Source: Microvirga mediterraneensis | GTDB lineage: Bacteria; Pseudomonadota; Alphaproteobacteria; Rhizobiales; Beijerinckiaceae | Assembly: GCF_013520865.1 (NCBI RefSeq) | Contig: NZ_JACDXJ010000003.1 | Location: 62,001-126,000 of the forward strand | Length of the DNA stretch: 64,000 nt | Direction: 5' to 3' | In this document: piece by piece, positions 18,111 to 27,011 of the stretch | Numbering within the stretch: the first letter of the stretch is position 1 | How the letters are laid out: each line of letters opens with the position of its first letter | The notes under the pieces: model-generated | Seen by the model: only the letters and a program-made list of their open reading frames with translations | What the model was told of the DNA's origin: nothing | Databases searched by the model: none | Made by a program: the position numbers and the translations under genes

Positions 18111-18803
18111 TCAGGGGGTCAGTTTCTCAGTTCGGCCAACAGCTTGGAGGCGGTGAAGGTGAGTGGCGAGGGCAGACCGGTATGAGTGAGGCGGAACGAA
18201 CAAGTTCCTGACGGCAGACAAGACTGAGGTGAACTGCTGCAGACCTCCTGCGGACCGGAAGCCCTGCATAATGCTCTCCCGCTTTCGCAACGGGAGATGC
18301 GAATTCTCAGCTCTGTTGTTTAAGCCCTTGTGGGACCGGTGCTCGACACCTGGCATGACTTGGCGCCTGGCGGCTCCGTATGAGGACAGCTTGTCGGTGA
18401 TGATGCGCTTTGGCACCAAGCCTTGCTTCTTCATTAGCCGGGTCAGCAGGCGCTTGGCCGCCTTGGTATCGCGTCGACCCTGGACGATCTCATCGAGCAC
18501 ATAGCCGTCCTGGTCGACAGCCCGCCAGAGCCAGTGTTTCCTGCCGGCGATGCTGACAACTACTTCATCCAGATGCCAAATGTCAGTCGGGCGTGGCGGC
18601 TTACGGCGGAGGCGCCGGGCATACTCCGGTCCGAACTTCTTACCCCAGCGCCGGATCGTCTCATAGGAGACGACGATGCCGCGCTCGAGCAGCATCTCCT
18701 CGACGAGCCTGAGGCTCAGAGGAAACCGGAAGTACAACCAAACAGCATGGGCGATGATCTGGGGCGGAAAGCGATGGCGCTTGTAGCTGACGGGCTTGGT
18801 CAT
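18111..18803 (-). pseudogene. IS6 family transposase, 3' end displaced by insertions
   Basis: The frame runs MTKPVSYKRHRFPPQIIAHA to HLHRLQA, with the IS6 catalytic pattern: DIWHLDEVVVSIAGRKHWLW (first D), RIITDKLSSYG (second D) and NNRAENSHLPLRKRE (E). At 18141 it runs into IS21 sequence and ends on an artificial tail. The true end (MAAWKATAGVLA then stop) lies beyond the IS21 and IS256 insertions, at about 15918-15903 and 14499-14470. All catalytic residues are upstream of the break, so some activity cannot be excluded. Confidence 0.85.
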
Positions 18804-18921
18804 GCCGCAGCTATTAGGCCACAAGCTGCTGACCAAGAGTTACCGTGACATCACCCCCAAAACCCCGTTGTGATGATCCATATCATCGCGGGCGAGCTAG
18901 AGTCGGCTCTGGGTCTTGGTC

Positions 18922-20599
18922 GTGTCAAAACGCTTTGGCAGAAGACAGCTTGCAGCCTTCGGGCTCCAAATCCCTTCACCATCACCGGCAAGCGCGGATT
19001 GGCTGATCGTCCATGGGATGAGGCTTCCATTGTCTCTGAAGTCAGGATTCGGCGCGTCACAGGCTTGATGACAGGAGCACAGCCCGGCCCCTAGGCCCTG
19101 AGGGCGGCCATCAGCGGCTGGATGCCCAGGATGTTCAACACCCGGGTGAGATTGTAGGCCAGCACGTGCAAGGCCATCTCGCCCCTCACCTTCGGCAGCC
19201 GCTTCAGCAGGAAGTGGGTGGCGCCCATGCGCATCTTGATCGTGCCAAACGGATGCTCGACCACCTCGCGCCGCTGGCGCATCGCGCCTGGGTTCAAATC
19301 AAGGCGGCTCTGGACCGCCTCCAGCACGTCTTCATGCTCCCAGCGCACGATCCGTCGCTCCTTGGCTGTCGTGCAGCAGCTCTTCAGCGGGCAGGTGTGA
19401 CAGGCGGTAGTCCAGTAGCGCCGCAGCGTCAGCCCGCGCTCGACGGTGCTGAAGTAGTACTTGAGCGTCTCGCCCGCCGGGCAGCGGTAGGCGTCCTCGT
19501 CAGGCAGATAGACGAAGTCCTGCTTGCCGAACCGGCCATCCGCTTTCGAGCCGGAGGTCATCGGCTTGGGCAAGGTGACGGTCACGCCCGCCTGGTCGCA
19601 CGCCAGGATCTCCTCGCTGTCCCAGTAGCCCCGGTCGGCCACCGCTTCGAGCGTCTCCACCTCGAGCACAGCCTTGGCCTCCTTGCCCATCGCGGAAAGC
19701 TGAGCACGGTCGCAGCCGTCGTTTGTCACCTCATGCGCCACAATGAGATGATGCTCAGTCTCGACCGCCACCTGCACATTGTAGCCGACCACGCCGGAGC
19801 CGCGCCCGCTGGTGGCCATCGAGCGGGCATCCGGATCGGTGAGCGAGATCTGCTGATCGGGAGAGGCCAGCATCTGCGCCTCCAACTCGGTCAGACGCTG
19901 CATCTCCTGCTCAAGCCGGGCAATCTTCTCCTTGAGGCGGGTCGTTCTGGCCGCCAGCGCTTCTGTTGGGTCGTGCCGGTCAGCGGTGTCGAGTTGCCGG
20001 AGATAACGCGCTACGCTCTCCTCAATTTGGGCCCGGCGGCGCTCGACCTTGGCTCGCGTGAAGTTCTTATCGCGATTGTTGACGGCCTTGAACTTGGAGC
20101 CATCAATGGCCACGCTGGCGGTGTTCAACAGCCCCAGCTTGCGGCACAGGGTGACAAACTGGGCGCAGACCTGACGGATCGCCCGGCCACTGTCCTTGCG
20201 GAAATTGGCGATGGTCTTGTGATCGGGCATCAGCCGGCCGGTGAGCCACATCAGCTCGACATTGCGACCAGCCTCCCGCTCCAGGCGCCGGCTTGACTGC
20301 ACCCGGTTGAGATAGCCGTAGATGTACAGCTTGAGCAGGATGGCCGGATGGTACGACGGGCGTCCGGTGGCTTCGGGCATAACACCGTCAAAGCCAAGCG
20401 CTCGCAGATCGAGCGCATCGACAAACGCGTCGATGACGCGCACCGGGTTGTTCTCATCAACCCAGTCTTCCAGACTTTCGGGAAACAGGGTGGTCTGGCT
20501 GCGATCCACGCCTTCAACAAAGCGTCTCATCGGATCCCCCAAACAAGGCTGGGCTATCCTACCACTCCCTGCCCTGTCCCGCCGCCAGCGTTTTTACAC
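18922..20599 (-). mobile_element. Second IS1182 family element
   Basis: Ends are proposed from a shared imperfect inverted repeat: GTGTCAAAACGCT at 18922 and, on the other strand, GTGTAAAAACGCT ending at 20599. They enclose the transposase gene 19091-20530. The 250 bases between the IS6 end and the transposase stop (18857-19090) have no other gene. The exact ends are uncertain. Confidence 0.6.
19091..20530 (-). CDS. IS1182 family transposase (second type)
   Basis: 479 residues from the ATG at 20530, which has GGGGGA upstream. It contains the DUF772 region (GRPSYHPAILLKLYIYGYLN), the first catalytic Asp in NTASVAIDGSKFKAVNN, the second in EAVADRGYWDSEEIL, and EVVEHPFGTIKMRMG with the Glu. A cysteine cluster (CPAGETLKYYF, CHTCPLKSCC) is placed as in other IS1182 proteins. 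It is only distantly similar to the copy at 10202-11899. A central coiled-coil stretch lies around residues 190-215. Confidence 0.92.
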   Translation of the reverse strand: MRRFVEGVDRSQTTLFPESLEDWVDENNPVRVIDAFVDALDLRALGFDGVMPEATGRPSYHPAILLKLYIYGYLNRVQSSRRLEREAGRNVELMWLTGRLMPDHKTIANFRKDSGRAIRQVCAQFVTLCRKLGLLNTASVAIDGSKFKAVNNRDKNFTRAKVERRRAQIEESVARYLRQLDTADRHDPTEALAARTTRLKEKIARLEQEMQRLTELEAQMLASPDQQISLTDPDARSMATSGRGSGVVGYNVQVAVETEHHLIVAHEVTNDGCDRAQLSAMGKEAKAVLEVETLEAVADRGYWDSEEILACDQAGVTVTLPKPMTSGSKADGRFGKQDFVYLPDEDAYRCPAGETLKYYFSTVERGLTLRRYWTTACHTCPLKSCCTTAKERRIVRWEHEDVLEAVQSRLDLNPGAMRQRREVVEHPFGTIKMRMGATHFLLKRLPKVRGEMALHVLAYNLTRVLNILGIQPLMAALRA

Positions 20600-20776
20600 A
20601 ACCAGGGTCACGAACTGCCCTTCAGCTTGGCCTTGTGAAGGTCCGCTCTTCGTTCCTGACCTGCCCTCCCCCTCCGACTGTTCGTCAATATCCAGCGAGC
20701 AGTTATCGGTCCCCTGCCCTACCCTCACCATCACAGCAGAAGCCACATCGATCTCAGCAAGGCTTCTCTCACTCAA
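20594..20776 (-). CDS. Possible small protein truncated by IS1182
   Basis: A 60-codon frame starting at TTG 20776, with GGAG four bases upstream, running into the right end of the second IS1182. The product begins MSERSLAEIDVASAVMVRVG and is rich in Ser, Gly and Glu afterwards; I do not recognise it. It may be the beginning of a gene cut by the insertion or a chance frame. Confidence 0.2.
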   Translation of the reverse strand: MSERSLAEIDVASAVMVRVGQGTDNCSLDIDEQSEGEGRSGTKSGPSQGQAEGQFVTLVV

Positions 20777-21147
20777 GTTCTCCGAACCTCACGTATTCCG
20801 AAAGCTACGCGCCGTCACGACAGCTAAGCATTTGATATAGCTAGGTTGGCTTACAACAGAGGAAGCTAAACCGGAATTGACTACGGCGTGGCCTTAGGGC
20901 GCGCGCTATTTTCTCGAACGGTATCGTAAGTGGCTTCGATAGGGATCTGATCGCGGAGACTTGTGTCGGCCTCTTGTCATCCGCCGCTCCGCTAAAACCT
21001 TTGTTTTCAAAGCATTTTCGCCCGTCGTGGGGAAGCCCTTCCCATGTGCACTGGTTAGCGAATTGGATTAAAAGACGTCTTCAAACGATCCTTTTCTCAT
21101 GATCACAAAGTATGTACAAAGACCCTAAATCTGTCTAGAATTGACAC
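20777..21147. other. Gene-free region upstream of the resolvase
   Basis: No coding frame of interest. The last 100 bases are AT-richer than the surroundings, with runs such as ATTGGATTAAAAGACG and AAAGTATGTACAAAGACC. They probably hold the promoter and the res or binding site of the recombinase that starts at 21148. I could not delimit repeat sub-sites by eye. Confidence 0.35.
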
Positions 21148-22056
21148 ATGGCTCCCTCCCCTACTCGGCAACGCCTGATTGGTTACGCCCGCGTCTCAAC
21201 TGAGGAGCAGGCAACCGACGCCCAGCTCGACGAACTCAAGGCTGCCGGCTGCGCAGTCATCCACCAGGAGCACGGATCCGGCGCCTCCCGAACCCGGCCA
21301 GTTCTCTCCCGGCTCATCCGCGGGATCTTAAAGGGCGAAGTCCTCGTGGTTGTTCGGCTTGATCGTTTGGCCCGGTCGGTCAGCCATCTGCTCGAAGTGA
21401 TCGAGACGCTTGAGGAGAAAGGTGCCCACTTCAAATCCCTCCGAGATCCGATCGACACGTCGACCCCGCAAGGCATGTTCTCTCTGCAGGTCCTGGGCGC
21501 CGTTGCTCAGCTGGAGCGATCACTCATCTCGGAGCGCACAAAGGCTGGGATGAAGGCGGCAGTGGCCAAGGGGAAGAGGCCGGGAAACCCTGGATTGCGT
21601 GAGGGACGGCCGGAGGCGATCCGCAAGACTGCCCTCGCCCGCGATCGGGTTTATCTGGGCGACCTTTTGACGGCGGCCAATTCCTTCCTTCCCGTTGTCC
21701 GTCAGATGCGGCCGGACCATAGCTGGCGAGATGTCGTCCAGGTGCTGAATGCACGAGGCCAGCGGTGGACGGATCAAAGCCTCCGGAGGGCAGTCAAGCG
21801 ATTGGTCGCCGAGCGGATGGCTGAGCCGGAGTTGTTACGGAAAGCCGGAAGACGGCCGCCGGACGATCGCATCATGACCCTGATTGCCGGCATCGCGATC
21901 TCCAATCCGACCCTCACCCTGCGTGAGATCGGCGCTCAGCTGGAAGGGATGCGAGAACGGACGCCACGAGGCGGGAGAGAATGGAAGGCCAGCTCGGTCA
22001 AATTCCAACTCGACCGGGCCCGCAAAATGGGCCTCGCAGTCCCTGACATCCAGTGA
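21148..22056 (+). CDS. Serine recombinase (resolvase/invertase family)
   Basis: 302 residues. The N-terminal resolvase domain shows IGYARVSTEEQATDAQLDEL with the nucleophilic Ser in ARVST, VVVRLDRLARS with the conserved Arg pair, and QLERSLISERTKAG leading into the long E helix. The region after residue 150 is longer than in a plain Tn3 resolvase. It carries recombinase-type DNA-binding helices (SWRDVVQVLNARGQRWT and LTLREIGAQLEG). It could resolve plasmid multimers or transposon cointegrates; no adjacent transposase matches it directly. Confidence 0.88.
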   Translation: MAPSPTRQRLIGYARVSTEEQATDAQLDELKAAGCAVIHQEHGSGASRTRPVLSRLIRGILKGEVLVVVRLDRLARSVSHLLEVIETLEEKGAHFKSLRDPIDTSTPQGMFSLQVLGAVAQLERSLISERTKAGMKAAVAKGKRPGNPGLREGRPEAIRKTALARDRVYLGDLLTAANSFLPVVRQMRPDHSWRDVVQVLNARGQRWTDQSLRRAVKRLVAERMAEPELLRKAGRRPPDDRIMTLIAGIAISNPTLTLREIGAQLEGMRERTPRGGREWKASSVKFQLDRARKMGLAVPDIQ

Positions 22057-22125
22057 TCGCGCTGCGGTCACCAGATTTTGCGTGCGAAGCGCGACACCTG
22101 GATAGCTTGTGCCACCCTTGGTAGA

Positions 22126-22734
22126 TCATGACGACCTGCCAGCAGGTCGTGGACAGGTCGCCGGCAGGTCAAACTGACCTACAAGCCACTGTTTCGATAG
22201 CCGCGACTGCGCTTCCACTCGAACCGGCTCTCCAGAGCTGCGAGCGCCCTCCCCTGATTTTCGTAGATCTCTACACGTTGGTGGAGGGGCCTCCCGATCC
22301 CGCCGCACTCGCCGACTCATGCCGCTGCAAGGGTCCTGCCTGCCCCCAGCCGCTCCCCACGTTTCCCCCGAGCCCATAGATGCCACCAGCCCGCCGGCAA
22401 CCCGAGGAGGGGCATCACCAAGAGGCGACCCGCCTCTGCCGGTGCCTTTTGGCCGGAGCCCCCTCCCCTGCCCTCGAGCGAGCCTGCGGTTCACGAGCCG
22501 CGTAGCCTCTACCACGAGATAGGCCAGTTCCTGATCGCTCATGCTATCCAGGAGCTCATCGATCTCGTGCCTTGTTGCCTTCGCGCCGAGCGTGCCCAAC
22601 GACACCGGCTCCTGCGCCTCGGTCTCCTCAAGCACTGGCTTCGGCGGGGCAGTCCGTCGTGTCGGTTTGGAGGGTGGCGGAGGTGCCCCGAACAGGTCTC
22701 CCTGTCGCTCATCGTGGACCAGGTTTCGCGCCAT
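22126..22734 (-). CDS. Plasmid protein of unknown function
   Basis: 202 residues from an ATG with GGAGG four bases upstream. The first 85 residues look genuine: MARNLVHDERQGDLFGAPPP, a Pro-rich linker, then ATRHEIDELLDSMSDQELAYL, an amphipathic helical region. The C-terminal half is Gly/Arg-rich and of low complexity and may be out of frame after a mutation. I recognise no family. It lies between the serine recombinase and the decayed tyrosine recombinase. Confidence 0.45.
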   Translation of the reverse strand: MARNLVHDERQGDLFGAPPPPSKPTRRTAPPKPVLEETEAQEPVSLGTLGAKATRHEIDELLDSMSDQELAYLVVEATRLVNRRLARGQGRGLRPKGTGRGGSPLGDAPPRVAGGLVASMGSGETWGAAGGRQDPCSGMSRRVRRDREAPPPTCRDLRKSGEGARSSGEPVRVEAQSRLSKQWLVGQFDLPATCPRPAGRSS

Positions 22735-22989
22735 GCCACCTCCAGCCTCATCTCGCTTCGTTAACCATACTTGGTTGTGGACCTGTCCAGAGCAATCTCG
22801 CCGCCGTACCTACCGAAGCTGACCTGTAACAAAGTGGCTCTCGCCCGGATGTTCCGACAGATCGGGTACCGTGAGCCCGCCTGCAGATCGTTCTGTTTCC
22901 ACCATAGTCCCGCCAAGTCATTGCGATCAGCCGGGACGGACACCGGTCGCCAGTTCCGCATTTCAAATTTGGCCCGCAAAGCAACTCAA

Positions 22990-23985
22990 CGCTCTGTCGA
23001 CCGGGCTTCCCATGGCGTCAGCCGATCGCTATGTCGAAGTCCTGACCAATGCCGATGTGGCCACCCTCAAGCCTCTCGCTAATAACGGAATGAGCGCAAA
23101 CACGCTCCGCTCTCGCCTCCGACCTCGCCTTATCTTGAGGCTAGTGCCGCGCCGCGACCGGACGCCCGCTGGCGTGGCTGGCAGATCCCGAACTCGTCTT
23201 GAAGTTCATTGCCCACCGCCGCTTGGACCGCACGATCCTCAAGGTCAGAGAACCCCATGCTCCCAAAACCCTGTCCTGGCGTCTGTCGAATTGATCGACC
23301 CTGTATCAAGGGAAAGGCGGTGGGGCGCCGTTCGATGATCCCAGCATCAAGAAGGCTCTCTGTCTGGCCATGAATGCCTCCACTCGGGAGCCCCGGCGCA
23401 AGAGCATCAAACCCGTCGCCCGCGACATTCTGAAACGACCTTTGGCCTCTTCTGGTTGAACAAGAGCCATAGACCCAAGTGATCGGGCAATCCTCCTGAT
23501 TGCGTTTGCCGCCGGCGGACGGCAGCGCAGTGAGGTCGCGAGCCTGCAGCATTCCCGGATCAGTATAGTGGAACCGATCAAGCTGCGGCCGACCGATCCT
23601 GCATCGCCTACAGTGTTCTGTATTCGCATCGCGCTCGGCCGGACAAAAACCAAAACCGCAGGGCAGAGTGCCTTCGTGTTTGCAGCTGTCCCCGCGGCGC
23701 TGGCGCTATATGAATGGGTTCGATTTGCGGAGATCACATCTGAACCAGTCTTCTGGGTAGCGCGGAAAGATGGCTCTGTTGGTGAGACCCCGCTGCCCCC
23801 GCAGTCGGTCGCCTTGATTCTGAAAAGGTGTGCCACTTGGCCGGGCTTGATCCAGCCGACTTCAGTGTCCATGGACTGCGATCTGGCCTTATGACTCAGG
23901 CCGGACGGAATGGGATCCCACTCGTAGATGACATGCGGCAGCTTGGTCACAAATCGGTTCAACAGGCGGGGGGCTAATACGACGA
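22990..23985 (+). pseudogene. Tyrosine recombinase (phage integrase family), decayed
   Basis: Pieces of one integrase can be read in different frames. The N-terminal SAM-like core contains NTLRSRLRP/ALASDLAYLEA, then LKFIAHHRLDRTILKVREPH. The catalytic domain follows as AILLIAFAAGGRQRSEVASL (first Arg), CIRIALGRTKTKTA, PPQSVALILKR, then VHGLRSGLMTQAG (HxxR) and LGHKSVQQAGG. The codon expected for the catalytic Tyr region reads TAA then TACGACGAG, so a stop sits just before it. At least three frame changes and internal stops make the gene non-functional. Confidence 0.8.
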
Positions 23986-24089
23986 GCAGGAACATGCCCA
24001 GAGTAACTCTGTCCGCATATGCATTTGAACGTCGGGCTTGGCAATTTTGGAGCGATCGATATGCCCTTGCCCAGTGGCGCTTTTGACCC

Positions 24090-24475
24090 ATTGCCTGCGG
24101 GCAATGTCCATCCGATATGGGCCTGAATCATGTCCGACTTTCCACACCCAGTTCCGATCAGACCCGTTGCCCGCGGGCAATCAAGCTCTTCTCAGGACAG
24201 GGGAGGATGATCAAAATCGCTGGAGAGCCGACCAACCCTGTTGCCCGTGGGCAATCTCTGTCCCGATCGAGGCCGCTGAACTCCTGGCGACTTGGTGATC
24301 CGTCAGTGTCGAGACCCATTGCCCGCGGGCAATATACCTCGCTAAGCGCAGAGCAGGGCCCCGTTAACCATACCAATCTGCCCGTTGCCTATGAGCAATG
24401 GCCATCGAAAGTGACCACCTCGGCATCGCTCCAACGGCCGCGGCACGGAAACTTGGCCCATTGCCCGCGGGCAAT
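24090..24475. repeat. parS: Array of six parS-like 16-bp palindromes upstream of repA
   Basis: Six copies of RTTGCCCGCGGGCAAT occur at 24090-24105, 24166-24181, 24240-24255, 24318-24333, 24384-24399 and 24460-24475. Four are near perfect and the one at 24384 is the most divergent (TTGCCTATGAGCAA). Start-to-start distances are 76, 74, 78, 66 and 76 bases. All match the inner part of the repABC parS consensus GTTNNNNGCNNNNAAC, sharing TT, central GC or its variant, and AA. They are the likely centromere bound by RepB, the ParB-type protein encoded at 25878. Regular spacing near seven helical turns would place the sites on one face of the DNA. Confidence 0.8.
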
Positions 24476-24617
24476 GCTCTCCTTGCACGGGACAGTATGG
24501 GAGGGCAGGATAGGCCAGATGCAGCGCAAAAACGACGGATTCTGAAAAATTTGCGCGTCTTTTCGGTTTCTGGCGATCTCTTTAACTCACCGTTAACGCA
24601 GTGCAGGCGAACTAGCG

Positions 24618-24638
24618 ATCAGCGCAAAATTTGCTGAT
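24618..24638. promoter_or_regulatory. Dyad upstream of repA, candidate RepA/RepB operator
   Basis: Perfect 6-bp arms ATCAGC and GCTGAT flank a 9-bp AT-rich centre (GCAAAATTT), 38 bases before the repA start. A further inverted repeat with GCGCAAA and TTTGCGC arms lies at about 24521-24558. repABC operons are autorepressed by RepA with RepB at sites like these; the assignment here is by position. Confidence 0.5.
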
Positions 24639-24675
24639 CTCGGCCAATTCCGAGCGGCAATGCTAGGAGCCCTCA

Positions 24676-25878
24676 ATGTCAGCACTCGAGCAATCTACTG
24701 TCGATCCAGTGGTCGCGCCTATCGAAGAAAACAACCGTGCGCAGATCTCCCTCGATGCCGAACTGCTAGCGACCGAACTCCAGAAGCACACGCAACGCAT
24801 CTTCCCGCCCGTTGCCCAGAAGGCAATCCGTCGATTCTCCTCCGCCGAAGCAGCCAATTTCTTGGGCATTCATGAAGGCTATCTTCGTCAACTGGCCGTT
24901 GATGGGAAGGCGCCCCTTCCTGATATTCAGCCGAACGGGAAGCGCACATTCTCGGTTGAAGAGATCAACGCGGTTCGCGAATTCCTCGACAGCAATCAGT
25001 CAAACCGGCGCTATATCCCTCATCGTACGGCCGGCGAAAAACTCCAGGTGATCTCGGTCATCAATTTCAAAGGCGGTAGCGCGAAAACCACGACTGCTGC
25101 CCACCTCTCTCAGTATCTGGCCCTACGAGGCTACCGTGTTCTCGCAATTGACCTCGACCCGCAGGCAAGCCTTTCGACCTTATTTGGCCAACAGCCGGAA
25201 CTTGATGTATTGCCTAACGAGACTCTCTATGGGGCGCTACGCTATGACAGCTATCGCACGTCTATCGAGGAGATCATTCGCGCGACCTATCTTCCAGGTC
25301 TGCACTTCATCCCTGGCAACCTTGAACTCATGGAGTTTGAGACAACCACCCCCGTTGCTAAAGAAGTGCGAACATTCTTCCTACGCATTACCGAGGCATT
25401 ACAGCCGGTAGAGTCCGAGTACGACATTGTCGTGATGGATTGTCCCCCGAACCTTGGATATCTCACAATGGCGGCGCTCTCTGCTGCCACCTCGCTTCTC
25501 GTAACCGTTCATCCCCAGATGCTCGACGTGCTGTCGATGGCTCAGTTCCTGAAAATGGTTGGCGACACTGTAAACCTGTTCGGAAATAGACGCCCCGACT
25601 ATGACTGGCTTCGCTACCTTATCACACGTCATGAGCCCAACGACGGTCCTCAAAACCAAATGGTCACGTGGATGCGTTCGCTCTTCGAGCATCGGGTCCT
25701 ACAAAACCCAGTTCTGAAAAGCACTGCGATCGCGGACTCTGGCCTTACGAAGCAGACCCTTTACGAAGTGGACCGAACCAAATTTACCAAGAGCACGTAC
25801 GACCGAGCGCTCGAGTCGCTCGATCTCGTGAATGGCGAAATCGAAGCCAACATCCGTCGCGCCTGGGGGAGGCAATAA
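24676..25878 (+). CDS. repA: RepA, ParA-type plasmid partition ATPase
   Basis: 400 residues, the usual repABC RepA size. An N-terminal helix-turn-helix region (FSSAEAANFLGIHEGYLRQL) precedes the deviant Walker A KGGSAKTTT at residues 132-140. LAIDLDPQASLSTLFG follows, and then VMDCPPNLGYLTMAAL (Walker B). AGGAG lies about eight bases before the ATG. The stop codon overlaps the repB start (TAATG), so the two are translationally coupled. RepA segregates the replicon by acting on RepB-parS complexes and represses its own operon. Confidence 0.93.
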   Translation: MSALEQSTVDPVVAPIEENNRAQISLDAELLATELQKHTQRIFPPVAQKAIRRFSSAEAANFLGIHEGYLRQLAVDGKAPLPDIQPNGKRTFSVEEINAVREFLDSNQSNRRYIPHRTAGEKLQVISVINFKGGSAKTTTAAHLSQYLALRGYRVLAIDLDPQASLSTLFGQQPELDVLPNETLYGALRYDSYRTSIEEIIRATYLPGLHFIPGNLELMEFETTTPVAKEVRTFFLRITEALQPVESEYDIVVMDCPPNLGYLTMAALSAATSLLVTVHPQMLDVLSMAQFLKMVGDTVNLFGNRRPDYDWLRYLITRHEPNDGPQNQMVTWMRSLFEHRVLQNPVLKSTAIADSGLTKQTLYEVDRTKFTKSTYDRALESLDLVNGEIEANIRRAWGRQ

Positions 25879-27011
25879 TGGCCCGCAACGTACTGAATCC
25901 TGCCGCTAAAGACCTCGGAACAACGTCCGCCCCTGCACCTAATCCGGTTGCGGATCAACAAGCGGCCCTTGTTGAGGCCATCACTGGACACGGCGGCGCG
26001 CCGGTTGCCCCACGGCCGAATCGTCCTTTCGCAAACCGTCCTCACGTCAAGAGCCCTGTCGCTGGGGGAGAGCAAGGCGGTCCATCTGGCAGTGATATTC
26101 CGACAATTTCTCGACAGGCTGCTCCTGTTATGACCTCCCAACAGAGAGTCATGGCCGATACGCTCAACGCGGTGAACCGTGTTGATGAACTTGAGGAGCA
26201 ACTCCGGTCAGGTCATGCAATTGTCGACCTTGACCCTGCTGTGATTGACGCCTCGTTCGTTCCAGATCGCATGGCCCCCTCGGAAGAAGCCCATAGGGAG
26301 CTTGTTCAGGCGATCAAGGCAGACGGACAGATCGTACCCATTCTAGTTCGTCCCCATCCGGTGGAGCAGGGGCGCTACCAGGTTGCCTACGGGCACAGGC
26401 GCCTCCGGGCTGTAACCGAACTCGGCATGAAGGTTCGCGCGGTTGTACGTGAACTTACCGATGAGCAGTTGGTTGTCGCGCAGGGTCAGGAGAATAACGC
26501 CCGAACGAACCTCAGTTTCATCGAGAAAGCTCGCTTCGCAATGCAACTAGAGCAGCGCGGCTTCCGCCGCGACGTCATCATGCAGGCTCTTTGCGTTGAT
26601 CGCCCGAGGGTCTCACAAATGATCAAGTTCGCATCGAGCATTCCAATAGAACTGATTAATGCCATTGGGCCAGCACCAGGTATCGGACGGAGAAAGTGGG
26701 AGGATTTTGCTGCGCTGATCACGAAGGGCAATGTCGATAAAGCTCGGCACGCAATTGAGCGCGCCGAGAATTCGGGTCGCGACAGTGATGCAAAGTTTGA
26801 GGCAGCCTACAAGGCGCTTACCACCAAAGCTGACATCGCCCGGCCTGAAGTCTGGACGGCTCCCGACGGTGCCCGCTTCGCGAGGTACACCGAGACCGAC
26901 GAGAAATTCACACTGACGATTGACCGCAAACTATCGCCGCGCTTCGGCAAGTTCCTCGTCAGCCGCTTGGAGCAACTCTACAACGAGTTTCAGGCCGCAG
27001 ACAAAGAGTGA
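25878..27011 (+). CDS. repB: RepB, ParB-type plasmid partition protein
   Basis: 377 residues from the ATG that overlaps the repA stop. The ParB/Srx domain is plain: ILVRPHPVEQGRYQVAYGHR with the GHRRLRA element of the CTP-binding pocket and ENNARTNLSFIEKARFA. The helix-turn-helix FRRDVIMQALCVDRPRVSQM then provides parS recognition. The C-terminal end should dimerise. The N-terminal 90 residues are Pro- and Ala-rich and disordered, as in other RepB proteins, and carry the RepA-contacting tip. It is not followed by repC, which is unusual. Confidence 0.92.
   Translation: MARNVLNPAAKDLGTTSAPAPNPVADQQAALVEAITGHGGAPVAPRPNRPFANRPHVKSPVAGGEQGGPSGSDIPTISRQAAPVMTSQQRVMADTLNAVNRVDELEEQLRSGHAIVDLDPAVIDASFVPDRMAPSEEAHRELVQAIKADGQIVPILVRPHPVEQGRYQVAYGHRRLRAVTELGMKVRAVVRELTDEQLVVAQGQENNARTNLSFIEKARFAMQLEQRGFRRDVIMQALCVDRPRVSQMIKFASSIPIELINAIGPAPGIGRRKWEDFAALITKGNVDKARHAIERAENSGRDSDAKFEAAYKALTTKADIARPEVWTAPDGARFARYTETDEKFTLTIDRKLSPRFGKFLVSRLEQLYNEFQAADKE

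Larger units (their letters stand above)
15925..18141 (-). mobile_element. IS21 family insertion sequence (copy 1) with 6-bp target duplication
   Basis: Both ends start TGT and share CGAAC and TGACC over an imperfect 25-bp inverted repeat (15925-15949 and 18117-18141). Further GACCCC-containing repeats lie just inside, as is usual for IS21. The direct repeat GCTTGG at 15919-15924 and 18142-18147 is the target duplication. It interrupts the last codons of the IS6 transposase about 22 bases from the IS256 insertion point. Confidence 0.85.
14416..18856 (-). mobile_element. IS6 family element carrying nested IS256 and IS21 insertions
   Basis: The 18-bp sequence GGGTGATGTCACGGTAAC at 14416-14433 recurs inverted at 18839-18856, giving perfect terminal repeats 4.4 kb apart. 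Removing the IS256 (14500-15902) and IS21 (15925-18141) insertions with one copy of each target duplication leaves about 0.8 kb, the usual length of an IS6 element. It also restores one transposase frame ending LQAMAAWKATAGVLA. No 8-bp target duplication flanks the outer repeats, and the left one abuts the damaged end of IS481. Confidence 0.8.

Noticed and set aside
19166..20296. 376-residue open frame on the plus strand
   Set aside because: It is antisense to the IS1182 transposase with intact motifs.
24067..24475. Regularly spaced repeats suggesting a CRISPR array
   Set aside because: The repeated unit is a 16-bp perfect palindrome, the intervals (66-78 bases) vary and are longer than usual spacers, no cas gene is near, and the unit fits the parS consensus beside repAB.
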